Part shown: in pieces, positions 18,950-28,937 of the stretch
Layout: the number at the start of each line of letters is the position of its first letter
How positions within the stretch are numbered: position 1 is the stretch's first letter
Assembly (NCBI GenBank): GCA_022511515.1
Contig: JAFLRP010000107.1
Location: 1-64,000, forward strand
Source of the DNA: Acutalibacter sp.
Lineage (GTDB): Bacteria; Bacillota; Clostridia; Oscillospirales; Acutalibacteraceae
Length of the DNA: 64,000 nucleotides
Direction of reading: 5' to 3'
The notes under the pieces: generated by a model
Told to the model about the DNA's origin: nothing
The model's database searches: none
Seen by the model: only the letters and a program-made list of their open reading frames with translations
Position numbers and translations under genes: made by a program

Positions 18950-19372
18950 TCACTTCTGCTTCTTGGGACCGGGCTTTTTTCCCTGGGCAGCGTCTGCCAA
19001 TAGCCGCTCCAGCTTTTCGATCAATTCCGGAGCATGAGCCTTGTTTTCCCGGAGGGCCATAGCGACGGCCAACTCGGCAAAGGTGTTCTTATCCAGATGG
19101 GACTTTCCCGCCGCCAATGTCACGTAGTATTCTTCCTTCGTCATGGCGCAGGCAAATTGCCTGGAATACTGGGCGCCGTACTTCAAAGGCTCGACCTGTT
19201 TCAAGAGCCCTTTCTTCTCCAGCGAGCGGAGCATCACGTACAGATAACTCTCGCTCCAATAGGAGGTATCATAGGATTCCAAAATGTTGTTGCTGGTGAT
19301 GGGCTGTTCATACTCCCACAAAAAGTCCATCAATTCTTCTTCCCTGCGGGTCAGCCCGATATTTCTTGCCAT
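18950..19372 (-). CDS. BlaI/MecI/CopY-family transcriptional repressor
   Basis: winged-helix pattern LTRREEELMDFLWEYEQPITSNNILE...SYLYVMLRSLEKKGLL. Confidence 0.8.
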   Translation of the reverse strand: MARNIGLTRREEELMDFLWEYEQPITSNNILESYDTSYWSESYLYVMLRSLEKKGLLKQVEPLKYGAQYSRQFACAMTKEEYYVTLAAGKSHLDKNTFAELAVAMALRENKAHAPELIEKLERLLADAAQGKKPGPKKQK

Positions 19373-19618
19373 TTTCCATTTCTCCCCTTTGAATGAAATT
19401 CACGGTCTGAACCCTCTCAATTTCCCCATGGGAACATTGTACGGTACGGTCTTATCCTTGTCAAGAAATAAGTGGTCCCGCTCTACATATTTCACAATTC
19501 CCGGCAGGCGGGAGAAACCGTCCAGAAAAATCTGGAAATGCCGTCTTGCAAATTTGCCGGACTTATAGTAGAATAAAACCAAGAGAACGAGCCGGACAAA
19601 AAAGGAGTGTTTTTTAAC

Positions 19619-20959
19619 ATGCCATTGAAATTGAACGACGGTTATTTGAAGGGCTTTGTTTCCAGCCATGAAGTGGAACATATCGCGCCCCAGGTGGGGA
19701 CAGCCCACGAGCTGCTCCATTCCGGGAAAGGCCCGGGTGGGGAATTTACCGGCTGGGTAAATCTGCCCACCGAGTACGACAAAGAGGAATTCGCACGGAT
19801 CAAGGCGGCGGCAAAGCGCATTCAGGAAAATTCCGATGTGTTTGTCGTCATCGGTATCGGCGGCTCTTATCTGGGCGCCCGGGCTGCCATCGAATTCTTG
19901 AAGTCCGACTACTACAACGATCTCTCGAAGGACACCCCCAACATCTACTATACCGGCAACAGCATCAGCTCCACCGCTTTGGCTGAGCTGGTTTCCATCT
20001 GCGAGGGGAAGGACGTTTCCATCAATATGATCTCCAAATCCGGCACCACCACGGAGCCCGCCATCGCGTTCCGGGTGTTCCGGGAGCTGTTGGAGAAGAA
20101 GTACGGCAAAGAGGGCGCGAAGGAGCGTATCTACTGCACTACCGACCGGCAGAAGGGCACCTTGAAGCAACTGGCCGACAAGGAAGGTTATGAGACTTTC
20201 GTGGTGCCGGATGACGTGGGCGGACGTTTCTCCGTGCTGACCGCCGTGGGCCTTTTGCCCATCGCCGTTTCCGGCGCGGACATCGACGCTCTAATGGCCG
20301 GCGCTGCCAAGGCGGCCCAGCTTTACAGCGAGCCCGACCTCGCGAAAAACGACTGCTACCGCTATGCGGCGATCCGCAATATTCTGTACCGCAAGGGACT
20401 GTCCACCGAGGTGTTGGTCAGCTATGAGCCCCGCTACACCATGATGAACGAGTGGTGGAAGCAGCTCTTCGGCGAAAGCGAGGGCAAGGACCACAAGGGA
20501 CTGTTCCCGGCTTCCGTGGTGTTCTCCACCGACCTGCACTCCATGGGACAGTATCTCCAGGACGGCAGGCGCAATCTGTTTGAGACGGTGGTTTTGATTG
20601 ACGAGCCGAAGCACCAGATCACGCTTGGTAAGGATCCCACAGACGTGGACGGCCTGAATTATCTGGAGGGCCGCACCATGGCCTTTGTCAACGAAAAGGC
20701 CTTCCAGGGCACAGTGCTGGCCCACAACGACGGCGGCGTTCCCAATGTGGTGCTCCATGCTCCCGATTTCACCGAGGACACTCTGGGGCAGATCATTTAC
20801 TTCTTTGAAAAGGCCTGCGCCATTTCCGGCTATCTGCTGGGGGTCAACCCCTTCGATCAGCCGGGCGTGGAAAGTTATAAGAAGAACATGTTCGCCCTGC
20901 TGGGCAAGCCCGGCTATGAGGAGGCCAAGGCAAAGCTGGAGGCCAGATTGACGAAGTAA
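19619..20959 (+). CDS. pgi: glucose-6-phosphate isomerase
   Basis: [45 protein letters not shown]. Confidence 0.95.
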   Translation: MPLKLNDGYLKGFVSSHEVEHIAPQVGTAHELLHSGKGPGGEFTGWVNLPTEYDKEEFARIKAAAKRIQENSDVFVVIGIGGSYLGARAAIEFLKSDYYNDLSKDTPNIYYTGNSISSTALAELVSICEGKDVSINMISKSGTTTEPAIAFRVFRELLEKKYGKEGAKERIYCTTDRQKGTLKQLADKEGYETFVVPDDVGGRFSVLTAVGLLPIAVSGADIDALMAGAAKAAQLYSEPDLAKNDCYRYAAIRNILYRKGLSTEVLVSYEPRYTMMNEWWKQLFGESEGKDHKGLFPASVVFSTDLHSMGQYLQDGRRNLFETVVLIDEPKHQITLGKDPTDVDGLNYLEGRTMAFVNEKAFQGTVLAHNDGGVPNVVLHAPDFTEDTLGQIIYFFEKACAISGYLLGVNPFDQPGVESYKKNMFALLGKPGYEEAKAKLEARLTK

Positions 20960-21054
20960 AGCGTATATGCTTTACAGAAAAACATGGAAATCCCCGCTCC
21001 TTTGGGCGGTTTCCCGTCCGTTGAGACGGAATTAAAAAGTAAGGAGTGTTGAAT

Positions 21055-21468
21055 ATGATTACTCTTTTGACAGGAAAGAAAGGCTCCGGCAAGACGAAGA
21101 GACTGATCGCGCATGCCAATGAGGCGCTGGAGAAGTCTCAGGGCAATGTGGTGCTGGTGGAAAAGGGTCAGAAACTGACCTATGACATTCCCTATGCCGT
21201 GCGCCTGATCGATTCCGATGCCTATGATATCAAGAGCAAAGAGGCGCTGTGCGGCTTTTTGAGCGGCATTTGCGCCGGCAACTACGACGTGACCGACATT
21301 CTGGTGGATTCCACTCTGAAAATTACCGGCACCGGTGCGGAAGCGCTGGAGTTTATCGTTCCCGAGCTGGAAAAGCTGAGCAAGGCGGCGGGCACCGATT
21401 TCTGGCTGTCCGTTTCCGCGGCCGACGAGGAGATCCCCGCTGTGGCAGCCCAGTATATTGCGAAGTAA
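21055..21468 (+). CDS. P-loop ATP-binding protein of unknown function
   Basis: TGKKGSGKTKRLI Walker A; SD aaggagt. Confidence 0.65.
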   Translation: MITLLTGKKGSGKTKRLIAHANEALEKSQGNVVLVEKGQKLTYDIPYAVRLIDSDAYDIKSKEALCGFLSGICAGNYDVTDILVDSTLKITGTGAEALEFIVPELEKLSKAAGTDFWLSVSAADEEIPAVAAQYIAK

Positions 21469-21612
21469 GTTTGCTTGTTCGGAAAAGGCGGCTTCAGGGT
21501 CGCCTTTTTCTGTTCTGCATCGAAAAGATTTGGAGCGTTGAAATGCCCGGAGCAGCCCTTTGGGCCGCTTGGCGGCCGGCTGAGAAAACTCACTTCACGG
21601 CTAGAAAAAGGG

Positions 21613-21641
21613 TTGACAACTGTATTTCTACTCTGTATAAT
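21613..21641 (+). promoter_or_regulatory. sigma-A-type promoter for DUF177/rpmF
   Basis: TTGACA-17-TATAAT. Confidence 0.75.
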
Positions 21642-21665
21642 ATATCAGCACGGCATGAGGTGGCT

Positions 21666-22154
21666 ATGATAGTCGATTTGAAAAGGTTTTTTCAGGGGCA
21701 ATCGGATACCCTAACGCTTGAGATGGACCTGTCCGGGTTGGAATTGGGCGGTGTCAAGCCGTTTTGTGCGCCCGTTAAGGCAGCGGTTCAACTCAGGGGG
21801 TTTGCGGATTCCGTGCTGCTGGAAGCCCATTTGGACTATGCCACTGTGATGCCTTGTGACCGCTGCGGGGAAAGCACCCGGAAAGACTGGGTCAAAGATT
21901 TTTCCCATGTGCTCGTCCGGGAGCTCCATGAAGAGCAGGACGATGACACCTATGTAGTGGTCGCTGACGAACGGCTGGACTTGGAGGAGCTGCTGCGGGA
22001 GGATATTCTGCTGGATTTACCCAGCAAATACCTGTGCTCGCCGGACTGTAAGGGGTTGTGTCCCAAATGCGGGAAGAACCTGAACGAAGGTAGCTGCGGC
22101 TGTGAGGCTGAGGAAATCGACCCCCGGCTGGAAATTCTGAAAAGCCTGCTGTGA
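21666..22154 (+). CDS. DUF177 (YceD-like) protein
   Basis: CDRCGE, CSPDCKGLCPKCGKNLNEGSCGC; immediately upstream of rpmF. Confidence 0.88.
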   Translation: MIVDLKRFFQGQSDTLTLEMDLSGLELGGVKPFCAPVKAAVQLRGFADSVLLEAHLDYATVMPCDRCGESTRKDWVKDFSHVLVRELHEEQDDDTYVVVADERLDLEELLREDILLDLPSKYLCSPDCKGLCPKCGKNLNEGSCGCEAEEIDPRLEILKSLL

Positions 22155-22219
22155 GATTTTTAGGACAACACCGTTCTAAGACGGTATCAAAAAAACGGAA
22201 AAGTTAAGGAGGTGCTATC

Positions 22220-22402
22220 ATGGCAGTACCCAAGAGGAAAGTGTCAAGCGCCAGACAGAATAAGAGACGTTCTAACGTGTGGAAGCTTCAGGCTCCCGCT
22301 CTGATGAAGTGCCCCCAGTGCGGCGAGTACAAGGCGCCTCACCGCGTCTGCGGAAGCTGCGGCTATTACAACGGCAGACAGGTCATCAAGAAGGAAGCGT
22401 AA
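22220..22402 (+). CDS. rpmF: 50S ribosomal protein L32
   Basis: MAVPKRKVSSARQNKRR, CPQCGEYKAPHRVCGSCGYYNGR. Confidence 0.96.
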   Translation: MAVPKRKVSSARQNKRRSNVWKLQAPALMKCPQCGEYKAPHRVCGSCGYYNGRQVIKKEA

Positions 22403-22505
22403 TTTTATTCTGACATCGGATTGATTCTGACATCAAAAGGGAACGCGGAGAAATGCGTTCCCTTTTCTTGTATGTACGCTGCTGCAGCACAGGGAGTGAG
22501 AAAAA

Positions 22506-23864
22506 ATGGCAGTAAAAATCGAGGGAATTCAGTCGGGCAGTCAGGCGGAAGCGCTGGGGATTTTGCCCGGCGACATGTTGCTGTCTATCAACGGACAGGA
22601 AATCACCGACGTGCTGGATTACCGGTTTTTGGAAACGGAGCGTGTCTTAAAGCTGGTCCTGTCCCGGGACGGGGAGTCTTACACGGTAGACTTGACAAAG
22701 CCCCAGTACCGCGAGATCGGGCTGGAATTTGAAACCTACCTGATGGACCGGGAACACTCCTGCCGAAATCAGTGCATTTTCTGCTTCATCGACCAGCTTC
22801 CCCGGGGCATGCGGGAGACGCTGTATTTCAAGGATGACGACGATCGGCTTTCCTTCCTGTTCGGCAACTACATCACCCTGACAAACATTGACGACCGGGA
22901 AGTGGAGCGCATTTTGAAGATGCATATCAGTCCTATCAACGTGTCTGTCCACACCATGAACCCGGAACTCAGGTGCACCATGATGCACAATCGCTTTGCC
23001 GGAGAAGCCTTGCGCCATCTATACCGGATGGCGGAGGGTGGGTGTAAGCTCAACTGCCAAATCGTTCTCTGTCCCGGCATCAACGACGGGGCGGAGCTGG
23101 AATTCACACTGGAAAAGCTCTACGGTTTGGGAGAAAATCTTCTGAGCGTGGCCTGCGTTCCTGTAGGCTTGACCCGTTATCGGGAGGGTCTGTATCCGCT
23201 GAAACCCTACACCAGGGAAAGCGCCGGAGAAGTGCTGGATATCTTAGAGCGATACGGGGAAAAATTTTTGCGGGAGCGGGGCAGCAGGACGGTCTACGGT
23301 TCGGACGAATTGTATCTGTTAGCGGGGAAAAAATTACCGCCTGTGGAGTTTTACGAGGATTTCCCTCAAATTGAAAACGGCGTGGGAATGCTCCGGAATC
23401 TGGAGGACGAATTTCTGTGGGCGCTGGAGGATATGGAACTGCCTGAGGGACCCAGGACGGTCACCGTCCCCACCGGGGAGTGCGGCGCTGCGTTTCTCGA
23501 TTCCATGCTTGACGAATTGCGCGGAAAATGCCATAATCTAACTGTGAATTTAGTGCCTGTCAAGAATGATTTCTTCGGCGGTTCGGTGAACGTCACCGGG
23601 CTCCTTACCGGGCAGGACATTGTGAAACAGTTGAAAAGCCGGGCGCTGGGGGACGAAGTTTTGATCGCCTCCAATATGCTCCGGGCGAATGAGGACGTTT
23701 TTTTAGACGATATGACCCTCACTGAGCTGGGGAAAACGCTGGGTGTTCCTGTGAGAAAATTTAGCTGTACCGGGGAAGCCATGCTCTGTGCTCTGCTGGG
23801 CGCGGAAGCGCCGACGGCTATTGGTCACAATCCCTATGAACAGAGCAGTTGGGAAAGAGTTTGA
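22506..23864 (+). CDS. DUF512 protein (PDZ + radical-SAM-like)
   Basis: PDZ N-terminus, CRNQCIFCFIDQLPRGMRETLYFKDDDDRLSFL. Confidence 0.88.
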   Translation: MAVKIEGIQSGSQAEALGILPGDMLLSINGQEITDVLDYRFLETERVLKLVLSRDGESYTVDLTKPQYREIGLEFETYLMDREHSCRNQCIFCFIDQLPRGMRETLYFKDDDDRLSFLFGNYITLTNIDDREVERILKMHISPINVSVHTMNPELRCTMMHNRFAGEALRHLYRMAEGGCKLNCQIVLCPGINDGAELEFTLEKLYGLGENLLSVACVPVGLTRYREGLYPLKPYTRESAGEVLDILERYGEKFLRERGSRTVYGSDELYLLAGKKLPPVEFYEDFPQIENGVGMLRNLEDEFLWALEDMELPEGPRTVTVPTGECGAAFLDSMLDELRGKCHNLTVNLVPVKNDFFGGSVNVTGLLTGQDIVKQLKSRALGDEVLIASNMLRANEDVFLDDMTLTELGKTLGVPVRKFSCTGEAMLCALLGAEAPTAIGHNPYEQSSWERV

Positions 23865-23967
23865 CTAACGTCAAACTCCTGAAAGTTTCCCTGCGGGAAA
23901 CTTAATCATGAATGAAATGTGTAACTCCCGAAGAAAGGAGGGCTTTCGCTAACGCGAAAGTAAGATG
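23857..23967 (+). repeat. hairpin cassette 2 (modules E-A-G-C)
   Basis: gagtttga-ctaacg-tcaaactc; aagtttccc-tgc-gggaaactt; aactcccgaagaaaggagg; ctttcgc-taac-gcgaaag. Confidence 0.75.
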
Positions 23968-25299
23968 ATAGCCATGTCAAAACCGATCGTAGCCATTGTG
24001 GGCAGGCCCAATGTGGGAAAGTCCACTTTGTTCAATAAAATCGTGGGAAAGCGGCTGTCCATCGTGGACGACACCCCCGGCGTGACAAGAGATAGGATCT
24101 TCGGGGACGCGGAATGGTGCGGCAAGCACTTTTCGCTGGTGGATACCGGGGGCATTGAGCCCGCTTCCAAAGATGTGATTTTGAGCCAAATGCGGGAGCA
24201 GGCCCAGATCGCCATCGATTCCGCTCAGGCGATCATTCTGGTGACGGATATCCGCGCCGGCATTACCGCCAACGATTCCGACGTGGCGGATATGCTCCTG
24301 AAAAGCGGCGTTCCCGTGGTGCTCTGCGTCAACAAATGCGACAGCTTGGGCGAGCCGCCGCCAGAGTTTTACGAATTCTACAATCTGGGACTGGGCGACC
24401 CGGTGATGGTCTCCTCCGTCCACGGCCACGGCACCGGAGACCTGTTGGACAGAGTCTGTGAATTGCTGCCGGAAGACAGTTCGGAGGAGGACGAGGGGGA
24501 TATCATCAAGGTGGCCGTCATCGGCAAGCCCAATGTGGGCAAATCCTCACTTGTCAACAAGGTGGCGGGGGAGAACCGCTGCATCGTCTCCGACATTGCG
24601 GGCACGACCCGGGATGCGGTGGACACCACTATCGAGAATCAGCACGGCATTTTCACCTTTATCGACACCGCCGGACTGCGCCGGAAAAGCAAGGTGGAAG
24701 ACGCCATCGAGCACTACAGTAACCTCCGGGCGGAAATGGCGGTGGATCGTGCGGACGTGTGTGTGATTTTGATCGACGCCCAAGTGGGATTCACCGAGCA
24801 GGATTCCAAGGTTGCGGGCATCGCCCATGAAGCGGGGAAGGGCTGCGTAATCTGCGTCAACAAGTGGGACGCGGTGGAAAAGGACGACAAGACCATGCAG
24901 GAAATGACGGAAAAACTGGAAAATGATTTTTCCTTTATGTCCTACGCTCCCATTCTGTTCATTTCGGCCAAGACGGGACAGCGGCTTGACAAGATGTTCG
25001 AGCTCATTAAACTGGCGGCGGCCAGCAACGCCATGCGGGTGACCACCGGCGTGATCAACGACATTCTGGCCCAGGCCACCGCCCGGGTGCAGCCGCCCAC
25101 GGATAAAGGAAAGCGGCTGAAAATATACTATATGACACAGGCCTCCACCCGTCCGCCCACCTTTGTGTGTTTTTGCAACGACGCGGAATTGTTTCACTAT
25201 TCCTACCAGCGGTATCTGATCAATCGTATCCGGGACACCTTCGGGCTGGAGGGCACGCCGGTGCGGCTTATTATCCGGGAACGCTCTGATAAAGATTAG
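23965..25299 (+). CDS. der: ribosome-associated GTPase Der (EngA)
   Basis: two G domains GRPNVGKSTLFNK and GKPNVGKSSLVNK; start 23965 or 23974. Confidence 0.96.
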   Translation: MIAMSKPIVAIVGRPNVGKSTLFNKIVGKRLSIVDDTPGVTRDRIFGDAEWCGKHFSLVDTGGIEPASKDVILSQMREQAQIAIDSAQAIILVTDIRAGITANDSDVADMLLKSGVPVVLCVNKCDSLGEPPPEFYEFYNLGLGDPVMVSSVHGHGTGDLLDRVCELLPEDSSEEDEGDIIKVAVIGKPNVGKSSLVNKVAGENRCIVSDIAGTTRDAVDTTIENQHGIFTFIDTAGLRRKSKVEDAIEHYSNLRAEMAVDRADVCVILIDAQVGFTEQDSKVAGIAHEAGKGCVICVNKWDAVEKDDKTMQEMTEKLENDFSFMSYAPILFISAKTGQRLDKMFELIKLAAASNAMRVTTGVINDILAQATARVQPPTDKGKRLKIYYMTQASTRPPTFVCFCNDAELFHYSYQRYLINRIRDTFGLEGTPVRLIIRERSDKD

Positions 25300-25317
25300 T
25301 TGAAAGGAGCAACAAAA

Positions 25318-26034
25318 ATGACTCTTTCCATCACCCCATTTAGCTGGTTTTTCATCTTCTACGGTCTACTGCTGATTCTTTGCGCAGCCGTGGGGTATCT
25401 TTTGGGCAGTATCAATTCCTCCATCATTTTGACAAAGCTCTATAAAAAAGGGGATATCCGGGAGCAGGGCAGCGGCAATGCGGGCATGACAAACGTCCTG
25501 CGCTCGGTGGGAAAGCTCCCTGCCTTCCTGACTTTTGTGGGAGATTTTCTGAAATGCGTGATTGCCATTCTTTTGGCATCTCTCGTGATGCGCCTGCTCG
25601 GAGTGGAGAGTGGCTCTGAAGTGGTGAAAATCGCCCAGTACACGGCAGGGGTGTTCTGTGTGATGGGTCACGCCTTTCCCCTGTATTACGGCTTCCGGGG
25701 CGGAAAGTGCATCGTCACCGCCGCCGCCATGATTGCCCTGACGGACTGGCGGGTGTTCCTGCTCATTATCTCCACCTTTTTGATCCTGTTTATCTGGAAG
25801 AGGATCATCTCTCTGGCGTCTATCACCTGCGCCGCCCTCTATCCCGTGTATACCTTTCTCATCACGTTCTTTTTGGATTATCAAAAGGGCCTTCATTCTC
25901 TCGGCTACCTGATTTTCGTCACGGCGGTGACACTGTGCGTGGGCGTTTTCGTCCTCTACCGCCACCGTTCTAATATCGCACGTCTCCGCCGGGGAGAGGA
26001 AAAGCCCATCACCATCGGGAAAAAGACAGGCTGA
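25318..26034 (+). CDS. plsY: acyl-phosphate glycerol-3-phosphate acyltransferase
   Basis: GYLLGSINSSIIL, GSGNAGMTNVLR, FRGGKCIVT. Confidence 0.93.
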   Translation: MTLSITPFSWFFIFYGLLLILCAAVGYLLGSINSSIILTKLYKKGDIREQGSGNAGMTNVLRSVGKLPAFLTFVGDFLKCVIAILLASLVMRLLGVESGSEVVKIAQYTAGVFCVMGHAFPLYYGFRGGKCIVTAAAMIALTDWRVFLLIISTFLILFIWKRIISLASITCAALYPVYTFLITFFLDYQKGLHSLGYLIFVTAVTLCVGVFVLYRHRSNIARLRRGEEKPITIGKKTG

Positions 26035-26259
26035 AATTTGAAAACAGCAGGGAAATTATGATCACATTTGGAAGAAACTGCGGAAAGTTTCGGGCAAATT
26101 TCATAAAAAACGTATCATTTTCCCGTGCATATCGCTGTAACTGTTGACTTTTTGGTTTGGATGTATTATGATAACCTATAGTCCCATACTACATATGAAA
26201 GTCAACAAATCAGACCTTCAGACTGGTTCCGCAGCGGAATCGTTAGGAAGTGAAAATTT

Positions 26260-27549
26260 TTGGATAAATATGTGATAAACGGCGGCTGCCGACTGACCGG
26301 AGAAGTGGAGATCAGCGGCGCGAAAAATGCCGCGGTGGCTATTCTGCCCGCGGCGATCCTGGCAGATTCTCCCTGCCTGATCGAAAATATCCCTGACATC
26401 TCCGACGTCAGATCCACTACTCGTATTTTGGAGGAAATGGGTGCGGAGGTCCGGTATTTGGACCGCCACACGCTGGAGATCGATCCCCGACCCATCGACA
26501 CGGATACCGTTTCGGCGGATTGTGCCCGGCGGATGCGGGGTTCCTACTATTTCCTCGGTGCGCTCTTGGGCCGCTGCCGCAGCGCGGTAGTCCCCATGCC
26601 CGGCGGTTGCAGCCTGGGCGTGCGCCCCATCGATCAGCACCTGAAGGGTTTTGCGGCACTGGGCTGCAAGTCCAGCCTCCATAACGGTATGATCGCTGTA
26701 AAAGCGGAGGATGACCTCCACGGCGCCAACATCTATCTGGATATCGTCACAGTGGGGGCGACCATGAATATCATTCTGGCCGCTGTCAAGGCCAGAGGGC
26801 TGACCGTCATCGAAAACGCCGCCAGAGAGCCGCACATCGTGGACCTGGCCAACTTCCTGAATACCATGGGCGCCGATGTTCGCGGCGCCGGAACAGATAC
26901 CATTAAGATCCACGGCGTCCAGAAACTGCGGGGCGCCACCTATTCCATCATTCCCGATCAGATCGAGGCGGGCACCTACATGGTGGCGGCCGCCGCCACG
27001 GGCGGAGATGTGACGGTGAAGAACGTGACTCCCAAGCATTTGGAATCCATTTCGGCGAAGCTGGTGGAAATGGGCGTGAAAGTCGAGGAGGGAGACGATT
27101 CTGTTCGGGTCGTCTGTGACCGTCCTCTGAAAAAATGCAATATCAAAACCATGCCCCATCCGGGTTTCCCCACGGATATGCAGCCCCAGATCACCGCGCT
27201 GCTGGCCATTGCCCACGGAACAAGCATGGTCAGCGAGGGTATTTACGAGGGCAATCGCTTCAAGTATGTGGACGAGCTGCTTCGTATGGGCGCGCAGATC
27301 ACGGTGGACGGCAAGGTGGCCATCGTGGAGGGCGTAGAGCATTTGAAGGGAGCTCCCATTCGGGCGCTGGATCTCCGTGCAGGCGCGGCAATGGTCATTG
27401 CCGGGCTGGCGGCAGAGGGGATCACTCAGGTGGAGGACATCCAGTATATCGAGCGCGGCTATGAGAACATCGTAGAAAAACTGGTGGGTCTTGGAGCGGA
27501 TATTTACCGCAGCCAGAAACCCGATCAGGTGTATGATAAAATCGGATAA
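26260..27549 (+). CDS. murA: UDP-N-acetylglucosamine 1-carboxyvinyltransferase
   Basis: GEVEISGAKNAAVAILPA, PGGCSLGVRPIDQHLKG; TTG start. Confidence 0.94.
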   Translation: MDKYVINGGCRLTGEVEISGAKNAAVAILPAAILADSPCLIENIPDISDVRSTTRILEEMGAEVRYLDRHTLEIDPRPIDTDTVSADCARRMRGSYYFLGALLGRCRSAVVPMPGGCSLGVRPIDQHLKGFAALGCKSSLHNGMIAVKAEDDLHGANIYLDIVTVGATMNIILAAVKARGLTVIENAAREPHIVDLANFLNTMGADVRGAGTDTIKIHGVQKLRGATYSIIPDQIEAGTYMVAAAATGGDVTVKNVTPKHLESISAKLVEMGVKVEEGDDSVRVVCDRPLKKCNIKTMPHPGFPTDMQPQITALLAIAHGTSMVSEGIYEGNRFKYVDELLRMGAQITVDGKVAIVEGVEHLKGAPIRALDLRAGAAMVIAGLAAEGITQVEDIQYIERGYENIVEKLVGLGADIYRSQKPDQVYDKIG

Positions 27550-27578
27550 AATTTTCGATATTTTGTTTATTGAATGAG

Positions 27579-27610
27579 AAAATCCCCTTATTTGATAAGG
27601 GGATTTTTTT
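27579..27610 (+). terminator. intrinsic terminator of murA
   Basis: aaaatccccttat-ttg-ataaggggattttttt. Confidence 0.8.
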
Positions 27611-27627
27611 GAGAGGAGAATGGGTTC

Positions 27628-28410
27628 ATGGCAAGGCTTTGTCCGCTGTTCAGCGGCAGCACGGGAAACAGCTATTACATAGGTTCCCGCAGTACGGGAC
27701 TTTTGATCGACGCAGGGCGCAGCGCCCGGCAGTTGGACCACATGCTGAAGCTTTGCGGCATCGATCCCCTGGCGATTCAGGGAATTTTGATCACCCACGA
27801 GCACACCGACCACATTTCGGGGCTCAGGGTGTTTGCCCGAAAATACCAGCTTCCCGTGTTCGCTTCTCAGGGCACGCTGGAGGCGATCGGATCTCAGTTG
27901 GAGGACATCGAAGCCCATGTGATTTCGGAGAAAACCGAACTTGCGGGAATGAACGTTACGCCCTTTTCCACCTCTCACGACTGTGCCGAGCCCTTGGGCT
28001 ACCGCATCCGCACCGAGGACGGGCGCGTTCTCGGCTTTTCCACCGATTTGGGCTATCTTTCCGACACGGTGAAAGAGCACCTGCTGGGGGCGGATTTCGT
28101 GGTGCTCGAATCCAATCACGACCCGGAAATGCTTCGGACCGGCGGCTATCCCTACCCCTTGAAGCAGCGCATTTTGTCCGACCGGGGTCATCTGTCCAAT
28201 CAGGTCTGCGCCGGATTCCTGCCGGAGCTGGCCAAAAGCGGGACAAAGCGCTTTCTGCTGGCCCATCTGAGCCGGGAAAACAACACGCCGTCGCTGGCAC
28301 GGGACACTGCGCTGTCTGCACTGGCGCAGGCGGGACTGACGCCGGAGGTGGATTTCCTGCTGGACACGGCGAAGCCCGAGAATTCTCAGGGCTACACATT
28401 TATTTTTTGA
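27628..28410 (+). CDS. metallo-beta-lactamase-fold hydrolase (YycJ/WalJ-like)
   Basis: LFSGSTGNSYYI, ITHEHTDHISGL, LESNHDPEML. Confidence 0.88.
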   Translation: MARLCPLFSGSTGNSYYIGSRSTGLLIDAGRSARQLDHMLKLCGIDPLAIQGILITHEHTDHISGLRVFARKYQLPVFASQGTLEAIGSQLEDIEAHVISEKTELAGMNVTPFSTSHDCAEPLGYRIRTEDGRVLGFSTDLGYLSDTVKEHLLGADFVVLESNHDPEMLRTGGYPYPLKQRILSDRGHLSNQVCAGFLPELAKSGTKRFLLAHLSRENNTPSLARDTALSALAQAGLTPEVDFLLDTAKPENSQGYTFIF

Positions 28411-28412
28411 CC

Positions 28413-28442
28413 GAGGAGGCTTTCACTGACGCGAAAGCAATG
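28413..28442 (+). repeat. hairpin cassette 3 (module C only, between SD and ATG)
   Basis: gaggagg-ctttc-actgacgc-gaaagc-aATG. Confidence 0.6.
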
Positions 28443-28447
28443 AAAAA

Positions 28448-28918
28448 ATGCTGGAAATACGTGTGATCTGCATCGGAAAACTGAAAGAAAAACACTGGCG
28501 GGACGCTGTGGCAGAATACGAAAAGCGGCTTTTTTCGCTTTGTAAATTCCAATTGATCGAGTTGCCGGAAGTCAGGCTGCCCAGTGATCCCTCTCCCGCT
28601 CAAATTGCTGCCGCCTTAGAGCAGGAGGGCAAGACCATTCTGGAGCGGGCGGCGGGGAAAATCTACCCTCTGTGCATCGAAGGGAAGGAAGTGGATTCCC
28701 CCGGACTTGCCAAAAAGCTGGAAAATGCCATGCAGTCGCCGGGAACGGTGACTTTTGTCATCGGCAGCTCCCACGGGCTGGCGGAGACGGTAAAAAAAGC
28801 GGGGGAGGGGCTTTCCATGTCTCCCATGACCTTTCCTCATCAGTTGGCCCGCGTTATGCTCTGCGAGCAAATCTACCGAAGTTTTCAAATCATAAGCGGT
28901 ACAAAGTATCATAAATAA
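28448..28918 (+). CDS. rlmH: 23S rRNA (pseudouridine1915-N3)-methyltransferase RlmH
   Basis: VTFVIGSSHGL, MTFPHQLARVMLCEQIYRSFQIISGTKYHK. Confidence 0.94.
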   Translation: MLEIRVICIGKLKEKHWRDAVAEYEKRLFSLCKFQLIELPEVRLPSDPSPAQIAAALEQEGKTILERAAGKIYPLCIEGKEVDSPGLAKKLENAMQSPGTVTFVIGSSHGLAETVKKAGEGLSMSPMTFPHQLARVMLCEQIYRSFQIISGTKYHK

Positions 28919-28937
28919 TAGGGAGGGGGAAGAGAAT

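Noticed and set aside
21249-21665. N-terminal extension of the DUF177 ORF in the track
   Set aside because: A strong promoter (TTGACA-17-TATAAT at 21613-21641) and SD precede the ATG at 21666; upstream part overlaps the P-loop gene in another frame.
26218-28266. 682-aa minus-strand ORF
   Set aside because: Antisense to murA and the MBL hydrolase, both firmly identified.
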